Assembly (NCBI GenBank): GCA_947487835.1
Contig: CANKXX010000004.1
Coordinates: 1 to 64,000, forward strand
DNA from: an uncultured Microbacteriaceae bacterium
GTDB taxonomy: Bacteria > Actinomycetota > Actinomycetes > Actinomycetales > Microbacteriaceae
DNA: 64,000 bases
Direction of reading: 5' to 3'
Notes under the pieces: generated by a model
The model's database searches: none
What the model was told of the DNA's origin: nothing
What the model saw: only the letters and a program-made list of their open reading frames with translations
Program-made: the position numbers and the translations under genes
Shown: one piece after another, positions 52,386 to 61,492 of the stretch
Numbering within the stretch: the stretch's first letter is position 1
How the letters are laid out: each line of letters opens with the position of its first letter

Positions 52386-53438
52386 TCAGCGGGAGAGGAC
52401 GGCGGGATCGATGCCGTGCCTGCGGTCGCCCTGCACGCGCCGCGCCTGCAGCGCCTCCGCGGCCGCGGAGAACGGGGCGCGCCGCGCCTGCACCGCCGCG
52501 GCGACGTCCTCCATCATGAGCTCGCCGTGGATGCCGGCGCCCGCGGTGGCGCCCGCGGCCGCGGACACGGCGACCGTGGCGGTGAGATCGGCGGAGTTGC
52601 CCGCCACCCACACGCCGGGCACATCGGTGCGCCCGCCGGGGGCGGCCGGGAGGAACACCCCGGTCGGCTGCCGGGTCAGGGTGCCGCCGAGCTGCTCGTA
52701 GAGCTCCCCACGGGCGACGAAGCGCGGGGCGACGACGAGGGCGTCCTGCTCGAACTCGTGCCCGTCCTCGAGGACGACGGAGCGGAGGGCGTCGCCCTCG
52801 GCCCGCAGCTCGCGGACCGTGCCCCGCACCACGCGGACGCCGAGAGCGGCGAGCTGCTCCCAGGCCTCGTCGTCCGGCTCCGGCATGGTGTGCAGGAACA
52901 GGGTGACGTCGTCGCTCAGCCGGCGGAACAGGAGCACCTGGTGGATGCTCTGCGGGATGCTGCCGAGCACGCCGATCCGGCGGCCGCGAACCTCCCAGCC
53001 GTGGCAGAACGGGCAGTGCAGCACGCTCCTCCCCCACAGCGGCCGGATCCCCGGCAGGTCCGGCAGCTCGTCGACCAGCCCGGAGGCGAGCAGCAGACGG
53101 CGGGCCCGGAGAGTCGTTCCGTCGGCGAGGTGCACCTCGATGCCGCCCTGGACCGCCCGTGCCGCGACGGCCCGTCCCGGCAGGACCGTCGCCCCGTAGC
53201 CCTCGGCCTCGGCGCGCCCCGCCGCAAGGAGCTCGAGCGGCGGCACCCCCTCCCGGCCGAGCAGGTTGTGCGCGCCGGCGGCGGGCGCGTTGCGCGGCTC
53301 GCCGGCGTCGACCACGACGACGGAGCGGAGCGAGCGGGCGAGCGTGACGGCGGCGGCGAGGCCGGCCGGGCCGCCGCCGATCACGATGACGTCGGTGCCG
53401 GTGCCGGTGCCGGTGCCGGTGCTGAGTGGTGCGTTCAT
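52386..53438 (-). CDS. Thioredoxin-reductase-like FAD oxidoreductase
   Basis: A 350-residue class II disulfide oxidoreductase. FAD binding is VIVIGGGPAGLAAAVTLAR, the redox pair is HCPFCHGWEVRG near residue 145, and WVAGNSADLTATVAVSAAAG is the second FAD element. The C-terminus is longer than in TrxB and no thioredoxin gene is near. It resembles the reductases found next to methyltransferases in mycothiol-using actinobacteria; the substrate is unknown. AGGAGGAATCCC precedes ATG 53438. Residues 7-15 are a (Gly-Thr) run from hexamer repeats. Confidence 0.8.
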   Translation of the reverse strand: MNAPLSTGTGTGTGTDVIVIGGGPAGLAAAVTLARSLRSVVVVDAGEPRNAPAAGAHNLLGREGVPPLELLAAGRAEAEGYGATVLPGRAVAARAVQGGIEVHLADGTTLRARRLLLASGLVDELPDLPGIRPLWGRSVLHCPFCHGWEVRGRRIGVLGSIPQSIHQVLLFRRLSDDVTLFLHTMPEPDDEAWEQLAALGVRVVRGTVRELRAEGDALRSVVLEDGHEFEQDALVVAPRFVARGELYEQLGGTLTRQPTGVFLPAAPGGRTDVPGVWVAGNSADLTATVAVSAAAGATAGAGIHGELMMEDVAAAVQARRAPFSAAAEALQARRVQGDRRHGIDPAVLSR

Positions 53439-53494
53439 GGGATTCCTCCTGAGGGATGCGGGACGAGGGGATGTGGGGATGCGGTGGGTACCGG

Positions 53495-54373
53495 TCAGGG
53501 CCGGCGGGCGACCCAGGCGGTCCGCGACGTACGGATCCGGACTCCGCCGGACGGGAGCGGCGCATCGGCGTCCCGCCGGGCGAGCAGCGCGTCGAGGGCG
53601 GCGAGGTCCGGCGGGCTGAGCCGGTCGTGCAGCGCCGGGCGGAAGTGCTCGAGGGAGAGGAGCGCGTACCGGTCGGCGTCCGGCGACCCCGGCCCCACCT
53701 CGACGGCGAACGAGCGCGCGTCGACGAGCGCGAGGCCCGCGTCCTCGAGCGGCACCCGCCAGTCGGCGTGCGTGTCCCCGCGGATGGCCGCCTCGGCCTC
53801 CCGCAGGCGCGCCTCCCAGCCGGCGTCCACCACGCTGTCGGGCCCGAAGGCGACGCGTGCGGGTCCGTCGAGCTCGAGGAGGACGACCAGCCCGCCGGGG
53901 CGGAGGGCGTCGCGCACGTTCCGCAGCACCCGCCCCGGGTCGGCGACCTCGTGCAGCGCGGAGGACGACCAGACCAGGTCGACGGGCCCGAGCGCGGGCC
54001 AGCCGGCATCGACGTCCGCCTGAACGGTGCGGATCCGGGCCGCGGGGGCGGTGCCCCGGGCGGCCTCCTCGACCCGGCGCAGCATCTCGGCCGAGCGGTC
54101 GAGGGCGATCACGTCGGCCGACGGGAAGTGGCGCGCCAGCGCGAGAGCGCCGACGCCGGTACCGGCGCCGAGGTCGACGATCGTCCGGGGCTGCCCGGCG
54201 ACGAGCGAGGAGAGCCAGTGCATCGCCTCGCCGAGGTAGGAGCCGAGGACCGCAGCGTCCAGGTCGAGCAGCTCCACGAGCGCTCCCGACTCGTGGGCCT
54301 CAGGGTGAGCGTGCCCTCGATCGCCGGCGTACTCGCGAGTCGTCCGGTGCGGCGAGGAGGGGGAATGCGTCAT
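53495..54373 (-). CDS. Class I SAM-dependent methyltransferase
   Basis: A 292-residue methyltransferase with motif I VDLGAGTGVGALALARHFP near residue 78, then VIALDRSAEML, and LVWSSSALHEVADPGRVLRNVRDALRPGG for motifs II-III. The N-terminal His/Glu-rich AHPEAHESGALVELL is characteristic of its subgroup. ATG 54373 follows GTGGAGG. It is divergent from the XRE-cupin regulator, 47 bases away, and 56 bases ahead of the TrxR-like gene, so the two are probably one regulated unit. Substrate unknown. Confidence 0.82.
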   Translation of the reverse strand: MTHSPSSPHRTTREYAGDRGHAHPEAHESGALVELLDLDAAVLGSYLGEAMHWLSSLVAGQPRTIVDLGAGTGVGALALARHFPSADVIALDRSAEMLRRVEEAARGTAPAARIRTVQADVDAGWPALGPVDLVWSSSALHEVADPGRVLRNVRDALRPGGLVVLLELDGPARVAFGPDSVVDAGWEARLREAEAAIRGDTHADWRVPLEDAGLALVDARSFAVEVGPGSPDADRYALLSLEHFRPALHDRLSPPDLAALDALLARRDADAPLPSGGVRIRTSRTAWVARRP

Positions 54374-54401
54374 GCCTCCACGGTAGATCAGCACTGCGCG
54401 A

Positions 54402-54428
54402 GACGCATACACTATTGCGTATGACGCA
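54402..54428. promoter_or_regulatory. Operator with the regulator's start codon in its dyad
   Basis: TGCGT-ATG-ACGCA (54416-54428) is a perfect inverted repeat centred on the start codon of the XRE gene. A further ACGCA at 54403-54407 faces it, and the two GACGCA words are 21 bp apart, two helical turns. TACACT (54408-54413) lies inside. The encoded regulator probably binds here and controls both directions. Confidence 0.6.
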
Positions 54429-55038
54429 AGAGACGAATCTGGACGCCCTGATCCGGCAGCGCATCCGCGGACTGCGCATCGGCCGGGGCTGGTCCCTCGA
54501 CGCCCTCGCGGCGCGCTGCTTCCTCAGCCCGTCGACGCTGAGCCGCATCGAGACGGGCCACCGCCGGATCGCGCTCGATCAGCTCGTGCCCATCGCCCGG
54601 GCGCTCGGCACGACCCTGGACGACCTCATCGAGTCCGCCGAGGAGGAGGACGTCGTGATCCGGCCCGAGCCGGAGTCCGTTCCCGGGCTCACGACCTGGC
54701 TGCTCTCCCGCGAGGGCGCGCTGAACGGCGTGACCGTGTCGAAGATGCGCATCACCCCGGAGCGCACGACGCAGCACGAGCTCGGCGTGCATCCGGGGCA
54801 CGACTGGTTCACGGTGCTCTCGGGCACCGCGGAGCTGCGGCTCGGCGAGCGGACGATCCTCGTGCAGGCGGGGCACGCGGCGCAGTTCTCCACCATGGTG
54901 CCGCACGCCATCCGGGCACACGGCGGCCCCGTGGAGATCCTGACGATCTTCGACCACGACGGGGAGCGCGCGCACCTGCACCCGGGCGCGGGCAGGCCGA
55001 AGCCCGCCGGCGCGGGGAGCGCGGAGCCCGCGCCCTAA
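54421..55038 (+). CDS. XRE-family regulator with cupin domain
   Basis: A 205-residue regulator. The helix-turn-helix lies near residues 20-60 (GWSLDALAARCFLSPSTLSRIE), followed by an acidic linker and a C-terminal cupin beta-barrel (about 105-185; HPGHDWFTVLSGTAELRLG). The cupin presumably senses a small ligand. TACACT ends seven bases before ATG 54421, so the mRNA is leaderless. It is divergent from the methyltransferase/TrxR-like pair, which it likely controls. Its TAA overlaps the convergent GNAT stop. Confidence 0.88.
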   Translation: MTQETNLDALIRQRIRGLRIGRGWSLDALAARCFLSPSTLSRIETGHRRIALDQLVPIARALGTTLDDLIESAEEEDVVIRPEPESVPGLTTWLLSREGALNGVTVSKMRITPERTTQHELGVHPGHDWFTVLSGTAELRLGERTILVQAGHAAQFSTMVPHAIRAHGGPVEILTIFDHDGERAHLHPGAGRPKPAGAGSAEPAP

Positions 55039-55475
55039 CCCAGCTTGAAGAAGCGCAGGCCCGCGGCGTGGTAGCCGCGGCGGGCGTAGAACCGCGAGAC
55101 GCTGTCGACGGCGGCGGCGGACGTCGCGTAGAAGCGGATCGCGCCCTGCGCCCGCGCCCACTTCTCGAAGTGCAGCACGAGGTCGGACCCGATGCCGACG
55201 CCGTGGCTGCCCTCACGCACGACGAGGATGATGAGCTGGGCCTGCGGGGCGTCGTCGTTGAAGCCCCACATCAGCTGGCCGCCGGCGAGGCCGACGATCT
55301 CGCCGGAGCCGTTGCGCACGACCCAGTTCTCGTGACCGGCGTCGGCCTTCATGCGGGCGATGCGGCGGGCGACCTGGTCGGTCGTGGCCTCGTAGCCGAG
55401 AAGGGCGAGCAGTTCGACGATGACCTCGAGGTCCCCGTCAGAGGGAACGCCGAGCGGTTCGATGGCATTGGTCAC
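55035..55475 (-). CDS. GNAT N-acetyltransferase, 146 aa
   Basis: A compact GNAT protein. The acetyl-CoA loop is VVREGSHGVGIGSDLVLHFEKWA near residues 85-107, a Q/RxxGxG-type element, followed by ATSAAAVDSVSRFYARRGYH. The acceptor is unknown. TAGGTT ends six bases before GTG 55475 on the minus strand, so the start is probably leaderless. Convergent with the XRE gene with overlapping stops. Confidence 0.8.
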   Translation of the reverse strand: MTNAIEPLGVPSDGDLEVIVELLALLGYEATTDQVARRIARMKADAGHENWVVRNGSGEIVGLAGGQLMWGFNDDAPQAQLIILVVREGSHGVGIGSDLVLHFEKWARAQGAIRFYATSAAAVDSVSRFYARRGYHAAGLRFFKLG

Positions 55476-55542
55476 TGCAGAAACCTATCGCAGCCCGCAG
55501 CCCTCCCCGACGCCGTCGTCGGGACTTCCGCCGGGACGTGGG

Positions 55543-55785
55543 TCAGTGGGCGCTCTGCATGGTGCGCAGAGTGCTCAGCACCTGGACCCGCAGGTCCTCG
55601 GGAGCCGTCTCCTTGCACGCGCGCTGCACGACCTCGGTCAGCACCTCGCCCACACGGAGCTCGGCCATGCAGTCGGGGCAGTTCTCCATGTGCTCGCGGA
55701 TGTCCGCCGCGTCCTCCTTGCGGAGTTCGTGGTGGAGGTACTCCTCGAGGTCCTTCTTGGCCTTGTCACAGCCGCAGTCGGTCAT
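55543..55785 (-). CDS. rsrA: Zinc-binding anti-sigma factor RsrA
   Basis: An 80-residue ZAS-family anti-sigma factor. The zinc/redox motif is His32-xxx-Cys36-xx-Cys39 (HMENCPDC), with further Cys4, Cys6 and Cys57. Oxidation of such Cys pairs releases SigR, turning on the thiol-oxidative stress response. ATG 55785 overlaps the sigR stop (ATGA), the usual arrangement. Length and Cys pattern match RsrA of other actinobacteria. Confidence 0.92.
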   Translation of the reverse strand: MTDCGCDKAKKDLEEYLHHELRKEDAADIREHMENCPDCMAELRVGEVLTEVVQRACKETAPEDLRVQVLSTLRTMQSAH

Positions 55786-56429
55786 TTCTTCACTCCAGTG
55801 AGGCGCTTGGATACGGGAGCGTGCACACGCACGCCGCGCTCCTTGGCATAGTCGGTGAGCTTGTCCCGAAGAAGGCGACGACCGCGGTGAAGGCGGCTCA
55901 TCACGGTGCCGACCGGCGTCTTCATGATGTCGGCGATCTCCTGGTAGGAGAAGCCTTCGACGTCCGCGAGGTACACGGCCAGTCGGAAGTCTTCGGGGAT
56001 GGACTGCAGCGCATCCTTGACCGCGGTGTCCGGCAGGTGATCGATGGCCTCGGCCTCCGCCGAGCGGGTGGAGGTCGACGTCGCCGACTCCGCACCGCCC
56101 AGCTGCCAATCCTCGAGCTCGTCGATGGTGCCGCTGTAGGGGTCGCGCTGCTTCTTGCGATAGGTGTTGATGAACGTGTTGGTGAGGATGCGGTACAGCC
56201 ACGCCTTCAGGTTCGTGCCCTGCTGGAACTGCCCGAACGCGGAGTAGGCCTTCACGAAGGTCTCCTGCACCAGGTCCTGGGCGTCCGCGGGGTTCCGGGT
56301 CATGCGCAACCCGGCGGCGTACAGCTGATCGAGGTAGGGCAGAGCCTGCTCCTCGAAGAGCGCACGGTTGTCGGGCAGCACCGTCTCGTTCGGGGCGTCT
56401 GCAGAAGCGCTCTCGTCACTGGTAGTCAT
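55782..56429 (-). CDS. sigR: ECF sigma factor SigR (SigH-type)
   Basis: A 215-residue ECF sigma factor of the SigR/SigH/RpoE-like group. [22 protein letters not shown] is region 2.2-2.3, [23 protein letters not shown] region 2.4, and [31 protein letters not shown] region 4. It controls genes for disulfide stress and is held by the RsrA encoded just downstream. TAGAAT lies eight bases before ATG 56429, favouring a very short leader. An in-frame ATG at 56477 would give a 231-residue form. Confidence 0.9.
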   Translation of the reverse strand: MTTSDESASADAPNETVLPDNRALFEEQALPYLDQLYAAGLRMTRNPADAQDLVQETFVKAYSAFGQFQQGTNLKAWLYRILTNTFINTYRKKQRDPYSGTIDELEDWQLGGAESATSTSTRSAEAEAIDHLPDTAVKDALQSIPEDFRLAVYLADVEGFSYQEIADIMKTPVGTVMSRLHRGRRLLRDKLTDYAKERGVRVHAPVSKRLTGVKK

Positions 56430-56540
56430 CAGCAGCAATTCTAGCTTCGACACGTCCGTGTCGGCTGAGGCCGTCATCGTCGCGAGCACACTTCTCCTTT
56501 CCCCGATCCGATTGTTCCGGGCCGGTAGTGTTAGCAACCG

Positions 56541-57947
56541 ATGGAGATATTCAGGTATTCCGGACCGCAGTTCAATCCCTACGACGACGGGGCGAACGGC
56601 GAGATCGTGGGCGACGACGACGGACCGTGGGCGGCGCCGGTCGCGACCGGCCCGCTGAACGCCCGCCTGCAGATTCCCGGGTCGAAGAGCCTGACCAATC
56701 GCGAGCTCGTGCTCTCCGCCCTCGCGGACGGGCCCTCCCGCCTCCGCGCGCCGCTGCACTCGCGCGACACCGCCCTCATGGTGCAGGGGCTGAAGGCCCT
56801 CGGCGTCGGCATCGCGGAGGAGCAGGGTACGGGTGCGTACGGCCCGGACCTCGTGGTCACCCCCGGCGCCCTCGAGGGCGGCACGTCGATCGACTGCGGC
56901 CTCGCCGGCACCGTCATGCGCTTCCTCCCGCCGCTCGCGGCGCTTGCGCTCGGTCCCGTCACGTTCGACGGCGACCCGTCGGCGCGGCGCCGCCCCATGC
57001 GCACCACGGTCCAGGCGCTCCGGGCGCTCGGCGTCGACGTGAACGACGACGGCCGGGGCACCCTGCCGTTCAGCCTCTACGGCACGGGCGCCGTCGAGGG
57101 CGGCGAGCTGGAGATCGACGCGTCGAGCTCCAGCCAGTTCGTGTCCGCCCTGCTCATGGTCGCGCCGCGCTTCGAGCGCGGCCTCGTCCTGCGGCACACC
57201 GGCGAGTCCCTGCCGAGCATCGCGCACATCGAGATGACGATCGCCGCGCTCGCGGAGCGCGGGGTGACGGTGGAGTCGCCCGAGCCCGGCACCTGGGTCG
57301 TGCCGCACGCGCCGATCCGGGCGCGGGACATCTCCATCGAGCCCGACCTCAGCAACGCCTCCCCCTTCCTCGCCGCCGCCCTCGTCGCCGGCGGGTCGGT
57401 CACGATCGAGAACTGGCCCGAGCACACCACCCAGGTCGGCGGCGAGGTGCCGGGCATCCTCGAACGGATGGGAGGGCGCTCCTCGTTCACCCCGACGGGT
57501 CACGGAGCGGGAGACCTCACGGTCACCGGCACCGGCCGGATCACCGGCCTCGACCTGGACAACGCGAGCGAGCTCGCCCCCACCGTCGCCGCCGTCGCGG
57601 CGCTTGCCGACACCCCCACCCGCCTGACCGGCATCGCCCACCTCCGCGGCCACGAGACGGATCGACTCGCCGCGCTCGCGACCGAGATCAACGGCCTCGG
57701 CGGCTCGGTCACCGAGACCGATGACGGGCTCGAGATCTCCCCCGCCCCGCTGCACGGCGGGCCCTGGCGGAGCTACGAGGACCACCGCATGGCCACGGCC
57801 GGGGCGATCCTCGGCCTGGCGGTCGACGGCGTGCTCGTGGACGACATCGCCACGACGGCCAAGACGTTGCCCCAGTTCCCGGAGCTGTGGCTCGGCCCCC
57901 TCCTCGGGCGCACCCCCGCCGTCGTCGACCCGCTGAGCCTGCTGTGA
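56541..57947 (+). CDS. aroA: 3-phosphoshikimate 1-carboxyvinyltransferase (EPSP synthase)
   Basis: A 468-residue EPSP synthase of the shikimate pathway, joining phosphoenolpyruvate and shikimate 3-phosphate. [17 protein letters not shown] near residue 53, [27 protein letters not shown] and [12 protein letters not shown] are the expected substrate-binding segments. The first 35 residues ([17 protein letters not shown]) are an extension typical of related actinobacteria. TAGTGT lies nine bases before ATG 56541. It leads a run with rsgA and hisN and is divergent from sigR. Confidence 0.95.
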   Translation: MEIFRYSGPQFNPYDDGANGEIVGDDDGPWAAPVATGPLNARLQIPGSKSLTNRELVLSALADGPSRLRAPLHSRDTALMVQGLKALGVGIAEEQGTGAYGPDLVVTPGALEGGTSIDCGLAGTVMRFLPPLAALALGPVTFDGDPSARRRPMRTTVQALRALGVDVNDDGRGTLPFSLYGTGAVEGGELEIDASSSSQFVSALLMVAPRFERGLVLRHTGESLPSIAHIEMTIAALAERGVTVESPEPGTWVVPHAPIRARDISIEPDLSNASPFLAAALVAGGSVTIENWPEHTTQVGGEVPGILERMGGRSSFTPTGHGAGDLTVTGTGRITGLDLDNASELAPTVAAVAALADTPTRLTGIAHLRGHETDRLAALATEINGLGGSVTETDDGLEISPAPLHGGPWRSYEDHRMATAGAILGLAVDGVLVDDIATTAKTLPQFPELWLGPLLGRTPAVVDPLSLL

Positions 57948-57972
57948 TGCGGCCGGAACGGGGCGCCGCGCG

Positions 57973-59016
57973 ATGAGCTGGCTCACGGGGCTCGACGAGG
58001 ACGACGAGTACGAGGAGTACGACGAGTCCGCCGTGCGCACCCGGCCGAACCCCAAGGGGAACCGACCGCGCACGAAGACGCGGCCCGGGCACGAGGGGGC
58101 CATCCCCGGCCGTGTCACCACCATGGACCGCGGCCGGTACGGCGTGCTCGTGGGCGAGGGGACTCCCGAGGAGCACGAGCTGACCGCCACGAAGGCCCGC
58201 GAGCTCGGCCGGAACTCCGTCGTGACGAACGACGTCGTCGAGCTCGTCGGCGACACGAGCGGCGCCGAGGGCAGCCTCTCCCGGATCGTCCGCATCCTGC
58301 CCCGCACGACGCTGCTGCGACGCAGCGCGGACGACACGGACGCCGTCGAGCGCGTGATCGTGGCGAACGCCGATCAGATGCTCATCGTCGTCGCCGCGGC
58401 GAACCCCGAGCCGCGTACGCGGCTCGTCGACCGCTACCTCGTCGCCGCGTTCGACGCGGGCATCACCCCGCTCCTCTGCATCACCAAGACCGACCTGGCC
58501 GACCCCGAGGAGTTCCTGAGCAACTTCGCCGGGCTCGACATCGAGGTGTTCCGCAGCGCGGAGGGCGCCGTGCCGGTCGACGAGATCCGCGAGCGCCTGC
58601 TCGGGCACACCACCGTCACGGTCGGGCACTCGGGCGTCGGCAAGTCGACGCTCGTCAACGCCCTCGTCCCCGGCGCCCACCGCGCGATCGGTCGGGTCAA
58701 CACCGTCACCGGGCGCGGCAGGCACACGTCGTCGTCGACCCTGTCCTTCCGTATGCGCGAGGGCGAGCGGAGCGGCTGGATCATCGACACCCCGGGCGTG
58801 CGGTCCTTCGGCCTCGGCCACGTGGACGTCTCCAACGTGCTGAAGTCGTTCCCCGATCTCGACGCGATCGCGGAGGACTGCCCGCGCGGCTGCACGCACA
58901 TGCCGGACGCGCCGGACTGCGCGATCATGGAGCGCGTCGGGGAGGGCGAGCTCGGCGACGTGGGCCGCGCTCGCCTGGACTCGCTGCAGCGGCTGCTCGG
59001 CACGCTGCGGTCCTGA
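57973..59016 (+). CDS. rsgA: Ribosome small-subunit GTPase RsgA
   Basis: A 347-residue circularly permuted GTPase that acts late in 30S subunit maturation. The OB-fold lies near residues 45-110, the G4 motif is [10 protein letters not shown]1 is GHSGVGKST near residue 218, G3 DTPGVRSFG, and the C-terminal zinc site is [16 protein letters not shown]. Actinobacterial aroA-rsgA adjacency in this order is common. The start lies 25 bases after aroA. Confidence 0.93.
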   Translation: MSWLTGLDEDDEYEEYDESAVRTRPNPKGNRPRTKTRPGHEGAIPGRVTTMDRGRYGVLVGEGTPEEHELTATKARELGRNSVVTNDVVELVGDTSGAEGSLSRIVRILPRTTLLRRSADDTDAVERVIVANADQMLIVVAAANPEPRTRLVDRYLVAAFDAGITPLLCITKTDLADPEEFLSNFAGLDIEVFRSAEGAVPVDEIRERLLGHTTVTVGHSGVGKSTLVNALVPGAHRAIGRVNTVTGRGRHTSSSTLSFRMREGERSGWIIDTPGVRSFGLGHVDVSNVLKSFPDLDAIAEDCPRGCTHMPDAPDCAIMERVGEGELGDVGRARLDSLQRLLGTLRS

Positions 59017-59114
59017 CCGCCCGCCGGACCTGCGCCGCCGGCACGCTGCGGACCGGTGTCACCGAGCGGACCGATACAGCCGGCCCCGCCGCCGCCACTC
59101 GATAGGGTGCATAG

Positions 59115-59924
59115 GTGGCCTCCGATCACCTGTACTCGCTCCAGTCCGACCTCCGCCTCGCGCGCGACCTCGCCGACATGGCGGACGAGATCACCCGGAG
59201 CCGGTTCCGCGCCGTCGACCTCGTGGTCAGCACCAAGCCGGACACGACCCACGTCACGGACGCGGACCAGGCGGTCGAACGGGCCATCCGCGGCGCCCTC
59301 GCCGACTCCCGGCCCGGCGATGCGATCCTGGGCGAGGAGTACGGCACGCAGGGCGACGCGCGCCGGCAGTGGATCATCGACCCCATCGACGGCACCGCGA
59401 ACTTCCTCCGCGGTGTTCCGGTCTGGGGCACCCTCGTCGCGCTCGCCGTCGACCGGGTACCCGTCGTCGGCGTCGTGAGCTCGCCCGCCCTCGGCAAGCG
59501 CTGGTGGGCGGCCCGGGGTCTCGGCGCGTACGTGGACGATGCGCTCGGCTCCCCCACCGGCCGGCACGAGCGCCGCATCTCCGTGTCCGGCGTGCGCGAC
59601 CTCGCCGACGCATCGATCAGCTACGGCAGCATGCAGCAGTGGGACGAGGCCGGGCGCCTCGACGCCCTGATCGCGCTCTCGCGGAAGGTGTGGCGCACGC
59701 GCGCCTACGGCGACATGTGGTCGTACATGCTCCTCGCCGAGGGGCTGCTCGACGTGGCGAGCGAGTACGACCTGAAGCCCTACGACATGGCGGCGCTGGT
59801 GCCGATCGTCGAGGAGGCGGGCGGCCGGTTCACCTCCGTGGACGGGCACGAGGGCCCGTTGCACGGCAGCGCGCTCGCGAGCAACGGCCTGCTGCACGAG
59901 GCGGTCCTGCGCGAACTGGCCTGA
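59115..59924 (+). CDS. hisN: Histidinol-phosphatase HisN (inositol monophosphatase family)
   Basis: A 269-residue Mg-dependent phosphatase. GEEYG, IDPIDGTANFLRGVPVWGTL and LKPYDMAALVPIVEEAGG are the metal- and substrate-binding motifs of the IMPase family. The aroA-rsgA-hisN order is the usual actinobacterial context for histidinol-phosphate phosphatase. TAGGGT (59103-59108) ends six bases before GTG 59115, so it has its own leaderless promoter besides possible read-through. Confidence 0.88.
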   Translation: MASDHLYSLQSDLRLARDLADMADEITRSRFRAVDLVVSTKPDTTHVTDADQAVERAIRGALADSRPGDAILGEEYGTQGDARRQWIIDPIDGTANFLRGVPVWGTLVALAVDRVPVVGVVSSPALGKRWWAARGLGAYVDDALGSPTGRHERRISVSGVRDLADASISYGSMQQWDEAGRLDALIALSRKVWRTRAYGDMWSYMLLAEGLLDVASEYDLKPYDMAALVPIVEEAGGRFTSVDGHEGPLHGSALASNGLLHEAVLRELA

Positions 59925-59986
59925 CTCCGGCCGGGCGGTCGGCCGGTGCCGCCCGTCGGGTCGATGAGTGCGTGTCCTGCGGTCCG

Positions 59987-61480
59987 TCAGGCGGGGCGGG
60001 GGGCCGTCGCGCGTCGGCGAGCCCGGCGGGCCCGCAGATCGAGCAGACCCACGAGCAGGGCGACGGAGATGAGCGCGAGCGCCACGAGGAAGCCGTTGCG
60101 GAACCCGTCGTGGTACACAGCGAGCTCCTGCCCGCCGCGCTCGTTGTAGAGCGTGGCGTAGAAGGTCGACGTCGCAATGGCGACGCCCATCGCCGTGCCC
60201 ACGCGCTGCCCGACCTGCGCCATGGATCCCGCGACGCCACCCTGGGTCACCGGCACCTCCGCGAGCGTGAGCGTCTGGTTGGGTGAGACGACCATGCCGC
60301 CGCCGACGCCGGCGACGAACATGCCGCCCGCCATGGCGACGAGGGAGTACTCCGGCGGGGTGAGGATGCCGAGCAGCAGCACGAGGGCGAACCCGGCGAT
60401 CACGATCACCAGCCCGAGCACCACGAGCTTGCGGCCGTGCCGGTCGACGAGCCGCCCGCTGATGTAGGCGCTCACTGCGGAGGCGAGCGCGAACGGGATG
60501 CTCACCATCCCGGCGAACACGGGCTCGATGTCGAGGCCCTGCTGCAGGTAGAGCGTCGTCAGCAGGAAGATCGCCGGAATGGCGCCGAAGTACGCCGTGG
60601 CCAGCAGGATGCCGTTGCGGTACGACCCGCGGGCGAAGAGGCCGAAATGCAGCACGGGCGACTTGCCGAGCGCCGAGTAGTGCCGCTCCCACGCGATGAA
60701 CAGCGCCGTCGCGCCCGCGAAGCCGATCAGCCAGAACCAGCGGCGCGGGTCGTCCTCCGGACTACCCGTGGTCAGCAGGAACGGCAGCATGAGGCTGAAG
60801 ACGGCCAGCCCGAGCAGGAGGATGCCCACGGGATCGAGCTGCATGGCCGCGGCGTCGCGGCGCTGGCCGTGCGGCAGCAGCCGGATGGCGAACAGGAGGG
60901 CGATCAGGCCGAGCGGGATGTTCATCCAGAACAGCAGGCGCCAGCCGTCGGTCGGCCCGCCTACGGCGATCAGCAGGCCGCCGAGCGTGGGGCCGAACGC
61001 CGTGGAGATGCCGATGGTGGCCCCGAAGAGCCCGAACGCGCGGCCGCGCTCCTTCGGCTCGAACAGCTGCTGGATGAGGCCGAGCACCTGCGGCATCTGG
61101 ATGCCGGCGGCCACGCCCTGCAGGATGCGCGAAACGACGAGCACCTCCACGCTGGGCGCGAGCGCGCACGCGAGGCTGGCCAGCGTGAACAGGCTGAGGC
61201 CGAGCACGAACATGAGCCGGCGGGAGCGGATGTCGCCCAGCCGCCCGGCGGGTACGAGCGCGAGGCCGAAGGCCAGCGCGTAGCCGGCGACGATCAGCTG
61301 CAGCTCCGTGGGGCCGGCGCCGAGCGACTCCTCGATGGAAGGGAGCCCGACGTTGACCTTCGACAGGTCGAGGATGGTGAGCGCCGCGACGCCCACGCAG
61401 ACCCAGTAGGCCTGCCACCTACCCCGCTCGCTGACCCTTCCCGGCTTCGGATCTTCTGCTGCGGCGGGTGAGGAGGACAT
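59987..61480 (-). CDS. MFS transporter, DHA2 (EmrB/QacA) type
   Basis: A 497-residue fourteen-helix drug:proton antiporter-like protein. KVNVGLPSIEESLGAGPTELQLIVAGYALAF, RILQGVAAGIQMPQVLGLIQ and GPTLGGLLI (motif C region) are the DHA2 signatures. Expected to export a drug or metabolite. TAGACT lies nine bases before ATG 61480 on the minus strand, giving a very short leader. No TetR or MarR regulator is adjacent. Confidence 0.88.
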   Translation of the reverse strand: MSSSPAAAEDPKPGRVSERGRWQAYWVCVGVAALTILDLSKVNVGLPSIEESLGAGPTELQLIVAGYALAFGLALVPAGRLGDIRSRRLMFVLGLSLFTLASLACALAPSVEVLVVSRILQGVAAGIQMPQVLGLIQQLFEPKERGRAFGLFGATIGISTAFGPTLGGLLIAVGGPTDGWRLLFWMNIPLGLIALLFAIRLLPHGQRRDAAAMQLDPVGILLLGLAVFSLMLPFLLTTGSPEDDPRRWFWLIGFAGATALFIAWERHYSALGKSPVLHFGLFARGSYRNGILLATAYFGAIPAIFLLTTLYLQQGLDIEPVFAGMVSIPFALASAVSAYISGRLVDRHGRKLVVLGLVIVIAGFALVLLLGILTPPEYSLVAMAGGMFVAGVGGGMVVSPNQTLTLAEVPVTQGGVAGSMAQVGQRVGTAMGVAIATSTFYATLYNERGGQELAVYHDGFRNGFLVALALISVALLVGLLDLRARRARRRATAPRPA

Positions 61481-61492
61481 CGAGTCCCGAGT

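Noticed and set aside
55035-55475. GNAT toxin of a toxin-antitoxin pair with the XRE regulator
   Set aside because: The two genes are convergent with overlapping stops, and the XRE protein carries a cupin domain, unlike RHH/XRE antitoxins in such operons.
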